Shown: positions 56,530-64,000 of the stretch, one piece after another
How positions within the stretch are numbered: position 1 is the stretch's first letter
Layout of the letters: every line of letters begins with the position of its first letter
NCBI RefSeq assembly: GCF_030818935.1
Contig: NZ_JAUTBD010000001.1
Location: forward strand, 3,596,001-3,660,000
Direction: 5' to 3'
Origin: Microbacterium sp. SORGH_AS_1204
Lineage (GTDB): Bacteria; Actinomycetota; Actinomycetes; Actinomycetales; Microbacteriaceae
Length of the DNA stretch: 64,000 nucleotides
The notes under the pieces: generated by a model
What the model was told of the DNA's origin: nothing
Databases searched by the model: none
What the model saw: only the letters and a program-made list of their open reading frames with translations
Position numbers and translations under genes: made by a program

Positions 56530-57539
56530 CCCTCGAGACCGCCACCGCGCACCTCGTCGACGACGAGATCGCCGAGGTCGCGGACGATCGCCGCGGCTCG
56601 CGCCGTCGCACGGGGGCCCGGGTCGTCCTGCGCACGCTCGTCGACATCGTCCTCGTCGTGTGGGCGGCCGCGACCCTGACGTTCCTCGCCGTGAAGCTGA
56701 TCCCGGGTGACCCGCTCGACAAGCTCATGGCCGGCATCCAGGACGTCACCCCCGAGATGCGTGCCGCCGTCGCCGAGCAGTACGGACTCGACCGGCCCGT
56801 TCTCGTGCAGTACCTGTCGTACCTCGCGGGGGTGGCCCGCGGCGACCTGGGCGTGAGCTACCAGCGCGGCGTCCCCGTGACCGAGGCGCTGGGGGCGGAG
56901 CTCGGCGCGACCGCTGAGCTGACGGCGTGGACCATGGTCGTGGCGATCGTGGCATCCGTCGTCCTGGCGCTCGCCACCAGCGGGCGGCGGCCGTTCGCGC
57001 GGCTGCTCGCGCAGGGCTTCGAGCTCATCGCCGTGTCGACGCCGTCGTTCTGGGTGGGCATCGTGCTGATGACGGTGTTCTCGTTCGGGCTGCGGTGGGT
57101 GCCCGCCTTCGGCGGCGACGGCCCCGCCTCCCTCGTGCTCCCGGTGGTGACCCTCGCGATCCCGCTCGTCGGTGTGCTCACGCAGGTGCTCCGCGAGCGC
57201 ATGGAGCACGCGTTGCACGAGCCCTTCGTGACGACCCTGCGCGCGCGCGGACTGAGTGAAGGCGCCGTGCGCTCGCGTCATGTGCTGCGTCACGCGAGCC
57301 TGCCCGCCCTCACCCTCAGCTCGGTCATCGTCGGGTCGCTGCTCAGCGGCACGGCCGTCATCGAGACGCTCTTCGCTCGCCCCGGGATCGGACGGCTCGC
57401 CGTCGATGCCCTGCAGGACCGCGACATTCCGCTCGTGATGGGCGTCGTCATCTTCGCGGCCTTCGTCTTCATCGTGCTGAACACGCTGGTCGACCTGCTC
57501 TACCCCCTTCTCGACCCCCGGCTCCGGAGGAACCGATGA
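56526..57539 (+). CDS. Peptide-type ABC permease (DppB-like), rightward operon
   Basis: The GTG at 56526 overlaps the M20 stop (GTGA), giving 337 residues. A 35-residue charged N-terminal extension precedes the first membrane helix. DppB-type motifs: FLAVKLIPGDPLDKLMAG, EQYGLDRPVLVQYLSYLAG, GDLGVSYQRG, and the coupling loop HEPFVTTLRARGLSEGAVRS. The C-terminus LLDPRLRRNR is typical. Start overlap and spacing place it in one operon with its neighbours. Confidence 0.92.
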   Translation: MTLETATAHLVDDEIAEVADDRRGSRRRTGARVVLRTLVDIVLVVWAAATLTFLAVKLIPGDPLDKLMAGIQDVTPEMRAAVAEQYGLDRPVLVQYLSYLAGVARGDLGVSYQRGVPVTEALGAELGATAELTAWTMVVAIVASVVLALATSGRRPFARLLAQGFELIAVSTPSFWVGIVLMTVFSFGLRWVPAFGGDGPASLVLPVVTLAIPLVGVLTQVLRERMEHALHEPFVTTLRARGLSEGAVRSRHVLRHASLPALTLSSVIVGSLLSGTAVIETLFARPGIGRLAVDALQDRDIPLVMGVVIFAAFVFIVLNTLVDLLYPLLDPRLRRNR

Positions 57540-58390
57540 CGCTCAGCCTCACCGCCCGAACGGCGCCCGCCCGTCGCGAGCGGGTGCCCGCCGGCGTCGT
57601 GGTCGCCTTCGCCGTCATCGGCGTGCTGGTGGTGGCCGCGGTCGCCCCCGGGCTGCTCGCGACCGAGGATCCCCTGGCCAGCGACCCGGCCGACGCCTTC
57701 GCTCCACCGAGCCTCGAGCATTGGCTCGGCACCGACCAACTCGGACGCGACCTCTACTCCCGGCTCGTCTACGGCGCGTGGTACTCGCTCTCGCTCGGCG
57801 TCGGTGCCACCGTGATCGCCGTCGCCGGCGGCATCCTGCTGGGAGTGATCGCGGGCTACGCGCGCGGTGTCACCGACCGCGTGGTCTCGCGGGGGCTCGA
57901 TGTGCTGCTCGCTTTCCCCGAGGTGCTCGTCGCCCTCGTCGCGATCGCCGTCCTCGGGCCCGGCCAGGCCAGCGTGATCTGGGCAGTGGGACTCGGGCGC
58001 ATCCCCGGCTCGGCGCGTCTCGTGCGCTCGCAGGTCTTGCAGGTGCGCCAGTCGGGCTACGTGGGCAGCGCCCTGACGCTCGGGCTGTCGCCGCTGCGCC
58101 TGATCGCCCGCCACGTGGTGCCCAACAGCCTGGGCCCCGTTCTCGTGAACGCGGTGCTCGGGGTGGGCGTGTCGATCATCTTCGGCGCCGCCCTGAGCTT
58201 CTTGGGGCTGGGCGCCGTGCCCCCCACCCCGGAGTGGGGCCTCGTGCTCGCCGAGTCGCGGCAGTACCTGTCGATCGCCCCCGCGCTGTCGATCTGGCCC
58301 GGACTCTGCATCACCGTGACGGTCGTGGCGATCACCGTCGCCGGTCGCTGGGCGCAGCAGCGCTACGTCTCCCGACGGAGCTCGCTGTGA
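57536..58390 (+). CDS. Peptide-type ABC permease (DppC-like), rightward operon
   Basis: A 284-residue protein with ATG overlapping the previous stop. The first membrane helix is at about 18-40, then SLEHWLGTDQLGRDLYSRLV, a coupling loop QSGYVGSALTLGLSPLRLIA, and LSFLGLGAVPPTPEWGLVLA. It pairs with the DppB-like protein to form the channel. C-terminal VSRRSSL is cytoplasmic. Confidence 0.92.
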   Translation: MTLSLTARTAPARRERVPAGVVVAFAVIGVLVVAAVAPGLLATEDPLASDPADAFAPPSLEHWLGTDQLGRDLYSRLVYGAWYSLSLGVGATVIAVAGGILLGVIAGYARGVTDRVVSRGLDVLLAFPEVLVALVAIAVLGPGQASVIWAVGLGRIPGSARLVRSQVLQVRQSGYVGSALTLGLSPLRLIARHVVPNSLGPVLVNAVLGVGVSIIFGAALSFLGLGAVPPTPEWGLVLAESRQYLSIAPALSIWPGLCITVTVVAITVAGRWAQQRYVSRRSSL

Positions 58391-60117
58391 GCCGCCCGCT
58401 GGTGCGCGTCCGCGATCTGAGCGTGCATTTCGGCGACACCGCGGCGGTCGAGGGCGTGAGCTTCGACCTCGAGCCGGGACGATGCGTCGCGCTCGTGGGC
58501 GAGTCGGGCTCGGGCAAATCGGTCACCGGGCGCAGCCTGCTCGGCCTGGTCGGACCGGGATCGCGCGTGCAGGCCGACGAACTCAGCCTCGACGGTTCCG
58601 ACCTGCGCTCCTTCTCCGAGCGCGAGTGGCGGCGCGTGCGCGGGGGAGAGGTGGCGCTCGTGCTGCAGGACGCCCTCGTCTCGCTCGATCCGCTCGTGCG
58701 GATCGGCTCCCAGGTGACCGACGCCGTCCGGGTCCATTCGGATGCCACGCGCAGCGCCCGCCGCGCGCGTGCGCTGAGTCTGCTCGCCGACGTCGGCGTC
58801 CCCGAACCGGAACTGCGGGCCGCGCAGTACCCGCACGAGCTGTCGGGCGGACTCCGCCAGCGCGCCCTGATCGCGAGCGCCCTGGCCGCCTCTCCGCGGG
58901 TGCTCATCGCGGACGAGCCGACGACCGCCCTGGACGTCACCGTGCAGCGGCAGGTGCTGCAGTTGCTCGGTCGCGTTCGCGAGGCCGGCACCGCGCTCCT
59001 GCTGATCAGCCACGACCTCGCGGTCGTCGCGCAACTGGCCGACGAGATCCTCGTACTCAAAGACGGCCGCGTCGTCGAGCGCGGCGCCCCGCGGGAGGTG
59101 CTCACGGCGCCGACGGATCCGTACACCCGCCGTCTCATCGCCGCCATCCCGTCGGGGCGCACGCGCGGCGAACGCCTCTCGGGTGCGGCATCCGTCTCCC
59201 TCGCGCGCGCTCCGCACTCCCGCGCGGCGGGGCGGACGGGCGTGCGCACCGAAGCCCCCAGCGTCGCGACCCCCGCCTTCACGGCCTCGCGCGCTGCGGC
59301 CCCCGCCGCCGTGGCAGCCGGCGCGCCGGGCGCCCGCCCGCCGGCCCCGGTGCTGACGGCGCACGGGCTCACCAAGACGTACCGCCGGCCCGACGGGGGG
59401 CGCCTCCGCGCCGTCGACGACGTGTCCTTCGCTCTCGGTCGGGGCTCCGCACTGGGTGTGGTGGGCGAATCGGGTTCGGGCAAGTCGACCGTCGCGGGGA
59501 TCGTGCTCGGTCTCACCGACCCCGACGCCGGCACGGTCGAGCTCGACGGCACGCCCTGGGTTCCCGCCCCCGAGCGCCTGCGTCGGCCCCGCCGACACGG
59601 CATCCAGGTGATCTCCCAAGACCCGCTCGGCTCGTTCGATCCCCGTCATACCGTCGAGGCGATCGTCTCCGAGGCGCTCGCGCAAGCGGGGGTGCATCGT
59701 CGAGAGCGTCGGGAGCGGGCCGCGAGCCTCCTGGAGCAGGTCGGGCTCGATGCGACCCTGCTGTCGCGGCATCCGCTCACCCTCTCCGGCGGACAGCGTC
59801 AGCGCGTCGCGATCGTGCGGGCGCTCGCCGTGGAGCCCGACGTGCTGGTGTGCGACGAGCCCGTCTCGGCGCTCGACGTCTCGGTACAGGCGCAGGTGCT
59901 CGACCTGCTGGCCGACCTGCGTGCGGAGCTCGGCATCAGCCTGCTGTTCATCTCGCACGACCTGGGGGTGGTGCGCCACGTCGCCGACGACGTGGTGGTC
60001 ATGCGCGGCGGCCGGATCGTCGAAGCCGGCCCCGTTGACACGGTCTTCGACGACCCCCGGCATCCGTACACCCGGGAACTCATCCACGCGATCCCGACTC
60101 TGCTCACCCGACCCTGA
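58387..60117 (+). CDS. ABC transporter with two fused ATP-binding domains, rightward operon
   Basis: The GTG at 58387 overlaps the permease stop; 576 residues. Domain one: Walker A GESGSGKS at about 38, signature LSGGLRQR at about 152, Walker B IADEPTTALD. Domain two: Walker A GESGSGKST at about 360, LSGGQRQR, Walker B VCDEPVSALD. The linker (about 265-315) is Ala/Arg/Pro-rich and unusually long and low-complexity. Tails TDPYTRRLI and RHPYTRELI mark the oligopeptide type. It energises the second importer. Confidence 0.93.
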   Translation: MSRPLVRVRDLSVHFGDTAAVEGVSFDLEPGRCVALVGESGSGKSVTGRSLLGLVGPGSRVQADELSLDGSDLRSFSEREWRRVRGGEVALVLQDALVSLDPLVRIGSQVTDAVRVHSDATRSARRARALSLLADVGVPEPELRAAQYPHELSGGLRQRALIASALAASPRVLIADEPTTALDVTVQRQVLQLLGRVREAGTALLLISHDLAVVAQLADEILVLKDGRVVERGAPREVLTAPTDPYTRRLIAAIPSGRTRGERLSGAASVSLARAPHSRAAGRTGVRTEAPSVATPAFTASRAAAPAAVAAGAPGARPPAPVLTAHGLTKTYRRPDGGRLRAVDDVSFALGRGSALGVVGESGSGKSTVAGIVLGLTDPDAGTVELDGTPWVPAPERLRRPRRHGIQVISQDPLGSFDPRHTVEAIVSEALAQAGVHRRERRERAASLLEQVGLDATLLSRHPLTLSGGQRQRVAIVRALAVEPDVLVCDEPVSALDVSVQAQVLDLLADLRAELGISLLFISHDLGVVRHVADDVVVMRGGRIVEAGPVDTVFDDPRHPYTRELIHAIPTLLTRP

Positions 60118-60138
60118 CACAGCCCGAGAAAGAACCTC

Positions 60139-61803
60139 ATGTCCCGTAGATCCCGCCTCATCGCCCCGGCGCTCGCCCTGGCCGCGGCAGTGCTGCTCTC
60201 CTCCTGCGCCGGCGGCGGCGCCTCCTCCGCGCCGAGTGCCGACGTCCCCGCAGAACCGGTGTCGGGAGGCACCCTCACCTACCTCGCCAACACCGAACCG
60301 CCCGTGTGGGACGGCCAGCGCATCCCGAGCCTGACCGTCAACTCCCTCAACAGCTCGATCTTCGACACGCTCATCGCGCAGGATGCCGACGGCACCTACA
60401 AGCCGGGCCTGGCCACGTCGTGGGAGATCAGCGACGACGGCCTGACCTACACCTTCGACCTGCGCGCGGGCGTCACCTTCCACGACGGCAGCCCCTTCGA
60501 CGCGGCGGTGCTGAAGCAGAACATCGACCGCCCGCTCAACGAACCCGACCTCGCCACCGTGTCCACCGGCATCGCCGCGACCGAGGTGGTCGATGCGGAC
60601 ACCCTCGAGGTCACGCTGTCGCGTCCGAACGCGGCATTCATCCACGCGCTCTCCACCCCGCACTGGCCGATCTACTCCGGCGTCGTGCTCACGGAGCACA
60701 CGCCCGCCGAGCTCAGCAGCAACCCTCTGCTGTCGATCGGCACCGGCCCCTTCAAGGTCGCCGAGTACGCCAAGGGCAGCAAGCTCGTGCTCGCGCGCAA
60801 CGACGCCTACGCCTGGGCTCCCGAGACCTGGGGACACACCGGCGCCGCCTACCTCGACGAGGTCGTCGTCCAGTTCGTGTCGGAGCCGCAGGCGCGCATC
60901 GGCGCCCTCACCTCCGATCAGGCGGACGCGGTCGACCAGGTGCCGCCGCTGAACATCGCCGAGGTCGAAGCCGCCGGCGACACCGTGCTGCAGCAGGACA
61001 ACACCGGCACGCCGTACTACCTCGCGCTCAACCCGAACATCGCCCCGTTCGACGACCGCGACGTACGCCTGGCCTTCCGCTCCGCGATCGATGTGGAGGG
61101 GCTGCTCCAGGGCGTGTACGGCGGCGTGTACCAGAAGGCGTGGTCGACCACGCTTCCGGGTACCCCTCCGGAAGGAGCCTTCGACGAGTCGCTCGTCGAC
61201 TCGTGGGGATACGACCTCGACGAAGCCGTGTCGCTGCTCGAGAAGGCGGGGTACACCGACGTGGATGCCGAGGGCTATCGCGTCAAGGACGGCACGCGTC
61301 TCACCGTGCAGTGGGCCGTCGACAGCCTGTACGTGCAGACCGACCAGCGCCAGCAGCTCGGCGAGGCCATCGCCTCGTCGCTGAAGAAGGCAGGCTTCGA
61401 CGTCGTGCGCACGCCGTACGACACCGCATCGTTCACGACCGAGTTGACCAAGGGCCGGCACAATCTCGCCGACGCCTCCCGCGGCTTCGCCGACGTGGGG
61501 ACGAGTGTCGTGCCGTTCACCACCCGGGCCATCCCGTCGTCCGGCGGTGGATCGGGCATCAACTACGGCCTCGTCAGCGACCCGGCCATCGACGCGGCCT
61601 ACGGGGTGATCTCGTCGAGCCTCGACCCGCAGAAACGCATCGATGCCGCGCACGAGGTGCAGCACCGCATCCTCGACGAGGGCTACGCCGTGCCGCTCTA
61701 CATCCCCCAGAAAATGGTCGGCACGACACCCGCCGTGCAGGGGTGGAAGTTCGACAAGGTCGGCTACACCGACTCCTTCTACGACGTCTGGCTCGCGCCC
61801 TAA
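60139..61803 (+). CDS. Peptide-type ABC substrate-binding lipoprotein, rightward operon
   Basis: A 554-residue family-5 binding protein. The signal peptide ends in lipobox LSSC at about residue 23. The mature start EPVSGGTLTYLANTEPPVWD is close to that of the leftward operon's protein, suggesting related ligands. Other landmarks are ISDDGLTYTFDLRAGVTFHD, VRLAFRSAIDVEGLLQGVY and the C-terminal GWKFDKVGYTDSFYDVWLAP. It sits 21 bases after the ATPase gene and 68 bases before the flavin enzyme gene. Confidence 0.92.
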   Translation: MSRRSRLIAPALALAAAVLLSSCAGGGASSAPSADVPAEPVSGGTLTYLANTEPPVWDGQRIPSLTVNSLNSSIFDTLIAQDADGTYKPGLATSWEISDDGLTYTFDLRAGVTFHDGSPFDAAVLKQNIDRPLNEPDLATVSTGIAATEVVDADTLEVTLSRPNAAFIHALSTPHWPIYSGVVLTEHTPAELSSNPLLSIGTGPFKVAEYAKGSKLVLARNDAYAWAPETWGHTGAAYLDEVVVQFVSEPQARIGALTSDQADAVDQVPPLNIAEVEAAGDTVLQQDNTGTPYYLALNPNIAPFDDRDVRLAFRSAIDVEGLLQGVYGGVYQKAWSTTLPGTPPEGAFDESLVDSWGYDLDEAVSLLEKAGYTDVDAEGYRVKDGTRLTVQWAVDSLYVQTDQRQQLGEAIASSLKKAGFDVVRTPYDTASFTTELTKGRHNLADASRGFADVGTSVVPFTTRAIPSSGGGSGINYGLVSDPAIDAAYGVISSSLDPQKRIDAAHEVQHRILDEGYAVPLYIPQKMVGTTPAVQGWKFDKVGYTDSFYDVWLAP

Positions 61804-61871
61804 GCCTCTCTGCCGGGGCGGCGTCTCGACGTCGTCCCGGCTCCCCTCGATCCCTACACGGAAAACGAACC

Positions 61872-63005
61872 ATGCCTCGTATCGATCTCTTCTCCTACGG
61901 CGACGTCTCGCCGGAACAGTCGCCCGCCGCCTTCTACCGTGAGCTCGAAGAGCAGGTCGTGCTGGGCGACCAGCTCGGCTACCACGGCGTCTGGGTCACC
62001 GAGCATCACTTCCGCATGCGCGGCGAGGTGCCCGATCCCCTCACCCTGTTCGCGCGGTTGAGCGGAGTCACCTCCCGCATCCGACTCGGCACGTCGATCG
62101 TGTGCGCACCGTTCTATCACCCCATCCGACTCGCCGAGCAGGCGCTGCTCGTCGACACGTTGTCGGGCGGACGTCTCGACCTGGGCGTGGGCACGGGCAT
62201 CGCGAACGAGGAGTTCGCGACCGTCTGGGGGTTCGAACGGGCCGACGCACCCGGACGGGCCCGCGAGATCGTCGAGATCCTGCGTCAGGCGATCGATGAC
62301 GGCGTCGTCGACTTCGAGGGGGAGTTCTACTCCTTCCGCGACGTCGAGATCTCCCCGCCCGCGGGGCGACCGGCGCGGGATCTGCTGTGGACGGCGGCCG
62401 GGCGCAATGCCGTGTCGCTGGCCCGCGAGCACGGCCTGCGCCTGATGATCCCGCGGCCGCTGCCCCTGGCCGAACGCCTGCGGATCAACGCCGAGTACCG
62501 CGACGCGGTGCCGGGCGGGGAGGTCATTCACCTCCGGTCTGGGCTCGTCGCCCCCACCCGACAGCAGGCTCGCGAGCGGGCGGTGGAGTTCCTCCGCGAA
62601 TATGCCGCGATCTACCTCCGCACAGACTGGCGTGGCGGTCCCGACAGCGCCAGCTTCGACGACATCGCCGAGAAGCTCAGCTTCGCGGTGGGCACGGCCT
62701 CCGAGGTCGCCGACCGCATCTGGGAGTGGACCGCGCAGTTCGGGGGCACCGAGCAGACGGCGATCCAGTTCCAGGGTCCGCACGTCGCGCACGCGCACGT
62801 GCTCGAGTCCATCGAACTCTTCGCCGAACAGCTCCCGCAGCTGCAGGCCGACGCCGCGCGCACCTCCGTGCCGTGGGTCGACCGTGGCATCCCCGCTCGT
62901 GCCCTCCCCTCCGAGCTCGCACCGTACACCGACCGTCTCGCCGAACCCGACGTGAGCGTCGAGCGGGTCGGCATCCGTTCCGAAACCGCAGGAGTCCTCT
63001 CATGA
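61872..63005 (+). CDS. Luciferase-like flavin-dependent oxidoreductase
   Basis: The protein is 377 residues with ATG at 61872 behind GGAAAACGAA. Luciferase-family motifs: LGDQLGYHGVWVTEHHFRMR, RIRLGTSIVCAPFYHPIRLA, VDTLSGGRLDLGVGTGIANE and a distal LLWTAAGRNAVSLARE region. The family uses reduced flavin to oxidise small molecules. The start of the next, related gene overlaps its stop, so the two products may form a heterodimer like luciferase alpha and beta. Confidence 0.87.
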   Translation: MPRIDLFSYGDVSPEQSPAAFYRELEEQVVLGDQLGYHGVWVTEHHFRMRGEVPDPLTLFARLSGVTSRIRLGTSIVCAPFYHPIRLAEQALLVDTLSGGRLDLGVGTGIANEEFATVWGFERADAPGRAREIVEILRQAIDDGVVDFEGEFYSFRDVEISPPAGRPARDLLWTAAGRNAVSLAREHGLRLMIPRPLPLAERLRINAEYRDAVPGGEVIHLRSGLVAPTRQQARERAVEFLREYAAIYLRTDWRGGPDSASFDDIAEKLSFAVGTASEVADRIWEWTAQFGGTEQTAIQFQGPHVAHAHVLESIELFAEQLPQLQADAARTSVPWVDRGIPARALPSELAPYTDRLAEPDVSVERVGIRSETAGVLS

Positions 63006-64000
63006 CCGCTCGTCCGCTGCCCAGCACCCTCGATGCGCGCGCCGACAGCCCGCTCGGCGAGCGCCTCCGGGTCGGATTCATCACACACCTCGACCAGCAC
63101 GACGACCTCTCGCGCATCTACCGCGACAACGTCCGCCTGGTGCAGGGGCTGGAGGCACTCGGTTACGACAGCGCCTGGATCGCCACCCGGCACTTCTTCT
63201 CGGGTTGGGCCGCGCTGCCCTCGCCCTACGCGTTCCTGGGGGCCGCGGCGGTGAGCACCTCGCACATCGCGCTGGGCACGGCGGTGCTGCCGGTGGTCCT
63301 GGATGACGCGGTGCGGGTCGCCGAAGACCTCGCCGTCATCGACCACCTCTCGCAGGGGCGTCTGCTCGCGGGGCTCGGCAAGGGCGTGCCGAGCGACTCG
63401 TTCCACGTGTTCGAGGCCTACAGCCCCGACCGCGACGGAACCTTCGAGGCCAAGCTCGACACCCTCAGCTGGGGCCTGCACGGCAGTGCCGTCGAGGGGG
63501 GCTCGGCATCGATCTGGCCGCCGGCGCCCGCACTCGAGGGGCGGCAGTTCGCGGGGAGCTCGAACATCGAGAGCATCCGCGCCGCCGCCCGCCGCGGTAT
63601 CGGACTGATCCTCGAGCGCTTCGGCAACGGGCCCGAGCGGACGCCCGAAGCCCGCGCGGGCTTCCAGAAGCGCCAGGCCGATTCGGTCGTCGAGTACCGG
63701 CGTGTGTTCGCCGAGACCTGGGGCGACAGCCGAACCCCCTACGTCATCACCTCGCGGTCCGCGTTCCCCGGCCCCACGACCGACGCCGCGCTCGCCGAAG
63801 CCGCTGAGACCGCCTCCCGCTGGAACAGCTTCGCCGCGCAGATCGGGCGCGTGGATGCCTCGCGCTCGGTGGCCGAGCAGTTCCTCTCGGACAACTTCGC
63901 CTGGGGCGACCCGCAGGCCCTCGCCGACGACCTGCTGGCCGATCCCACCGTGGCGCTGACCGACGAGCTGGTGCTCGGCATCCATCCCGTCACCGCGTCG
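63002..64000 (+). CDS. Second luciferase-like flavin-dependent oxidoreductase (3' end outside window)
   Basis: At least 333 residues are visible, with no stop before the window ends. Motifs parallel the previous gene: VQGLEALGYDSAWIATRHFF, ALGTAVLPVVLDDAVRVAED and IDHLSQGRLLAGLGKGVPSD, then SIRAAARRGIGLILERFGNG. ATG overlaps the upstream stop by four bases. It is more divergent from the classic motif (RHFF instead of EHHF). Relation to the KPN_01858-type enzyme of the leftward operon is visible (similar TPYVITSRSAFPG-like region), so both operons use the same enzyme class. Confidence 0.85.
   Translation, partial: MTARPLPSTLDARADSPLGERLRVGFITHLDQHDDLSRIYRDNVRLVQGLEALGYDSAWIATRHFFSGWAALPSPYAFLGAAAVSTSHIALGTAVLPVVLDDAVRVAEDLAVIDHLSQGRLLAGLGKGVPSDSFHVFEAYSPDRDGTFEAKLDTLSWGLHGSAVEGGSASIWPPAPALEGRQFAGSSNIESIRAAARRGIGLILERFGNGPERTPEARAGFQKRQADSVVEYRRVFAETWGDSRTPYVITSRSAFPGPTTDAALAEAAETASRWNSFAAQIGRVDASRSVAEQFLSDNFAWGDPQALADDLLADPTVALTDELVLGIHPVTAS

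Overview
The window is high-GC (around 70%) actinobacterial chromosome with many GTG starts, ATGA/GTGA gene overlaps and an rpsF-ssb-rpsR-rplI-dnaB block. This fits Microbacterium or a close relative in the Microbacteriaceae; the genus is inferred from gene content and composition, not from a search. The heptamer GGATGCC/GGCATCC is strikingly frequent in most of the window and almost absent from two stretches that look imported (about 27.5-35.7 kb and 38.6-42.0 kb).

Layout. 0-3.2 kb: end of a sortase-anchored surface protein and two membrane proteins. 3.5-5.4 kb: ribosomal/SSB operon with a probable S6:S18-responsive leader. 6.0-8.5 kb: polar amino acid ABC transporter. 8.7-11.8 kb: two repetitive secreted proteins, the first with chaplin-like repeats and a frameshift just before its sortase signal. 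11.9-13.7 kb: a DnaA-box cluster and dnaB. 13.9-20.7 kb: mmsA, a PucR-type regulator, a class-III aminotransferase and a glutamate dehydrogenase-family gene, readable as omega-amino acid (for example beta-alanine) and branched-chain catabolism. 20.0-27.4 kb: a FadR-type regulator, its palindromic operator, and a divergent peptide ABC transporter-amidase operon.

27.5-36.0 kb is an island with a complete type I restriction-modification operon (hsdM-hsdS-hsdR), an overlapping XRE regulator gene and a possible 44-residue ORF. Its right edge meets the wreck of a 5'-nucleotidase gene fused to the 3' part of an FAD-linked oxidase gene. 36.8-45.5 kb is mixed: VOC protein and WYL regulator, a DnaQ-BRCT nuclease, a hipBA module between a broken and an intact copy of a DHFR-like gene, a DUF2510-type membrane protein and an old-yellow-enzyme reductase.

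45.7-64.0 kb holds two divergent operons facing away from 54.1 kb. The leftward one encodes a peptide-type ABC importer, a luciferase-like flavin monooxygenase, two CMD/AhpD-like proteins and a glyoxalase-like protein. The rightward one encodes an aldo/keto reductase-like protein, an M20 amidohydrolase, a second peptide-type importer and two more luciferase-like flavin enzymes. Together they look like an uptake and flavin-oxidation route for acylated or peptide-linked compounds, possibly organosulfur; the substrate is not visible in the sequence.
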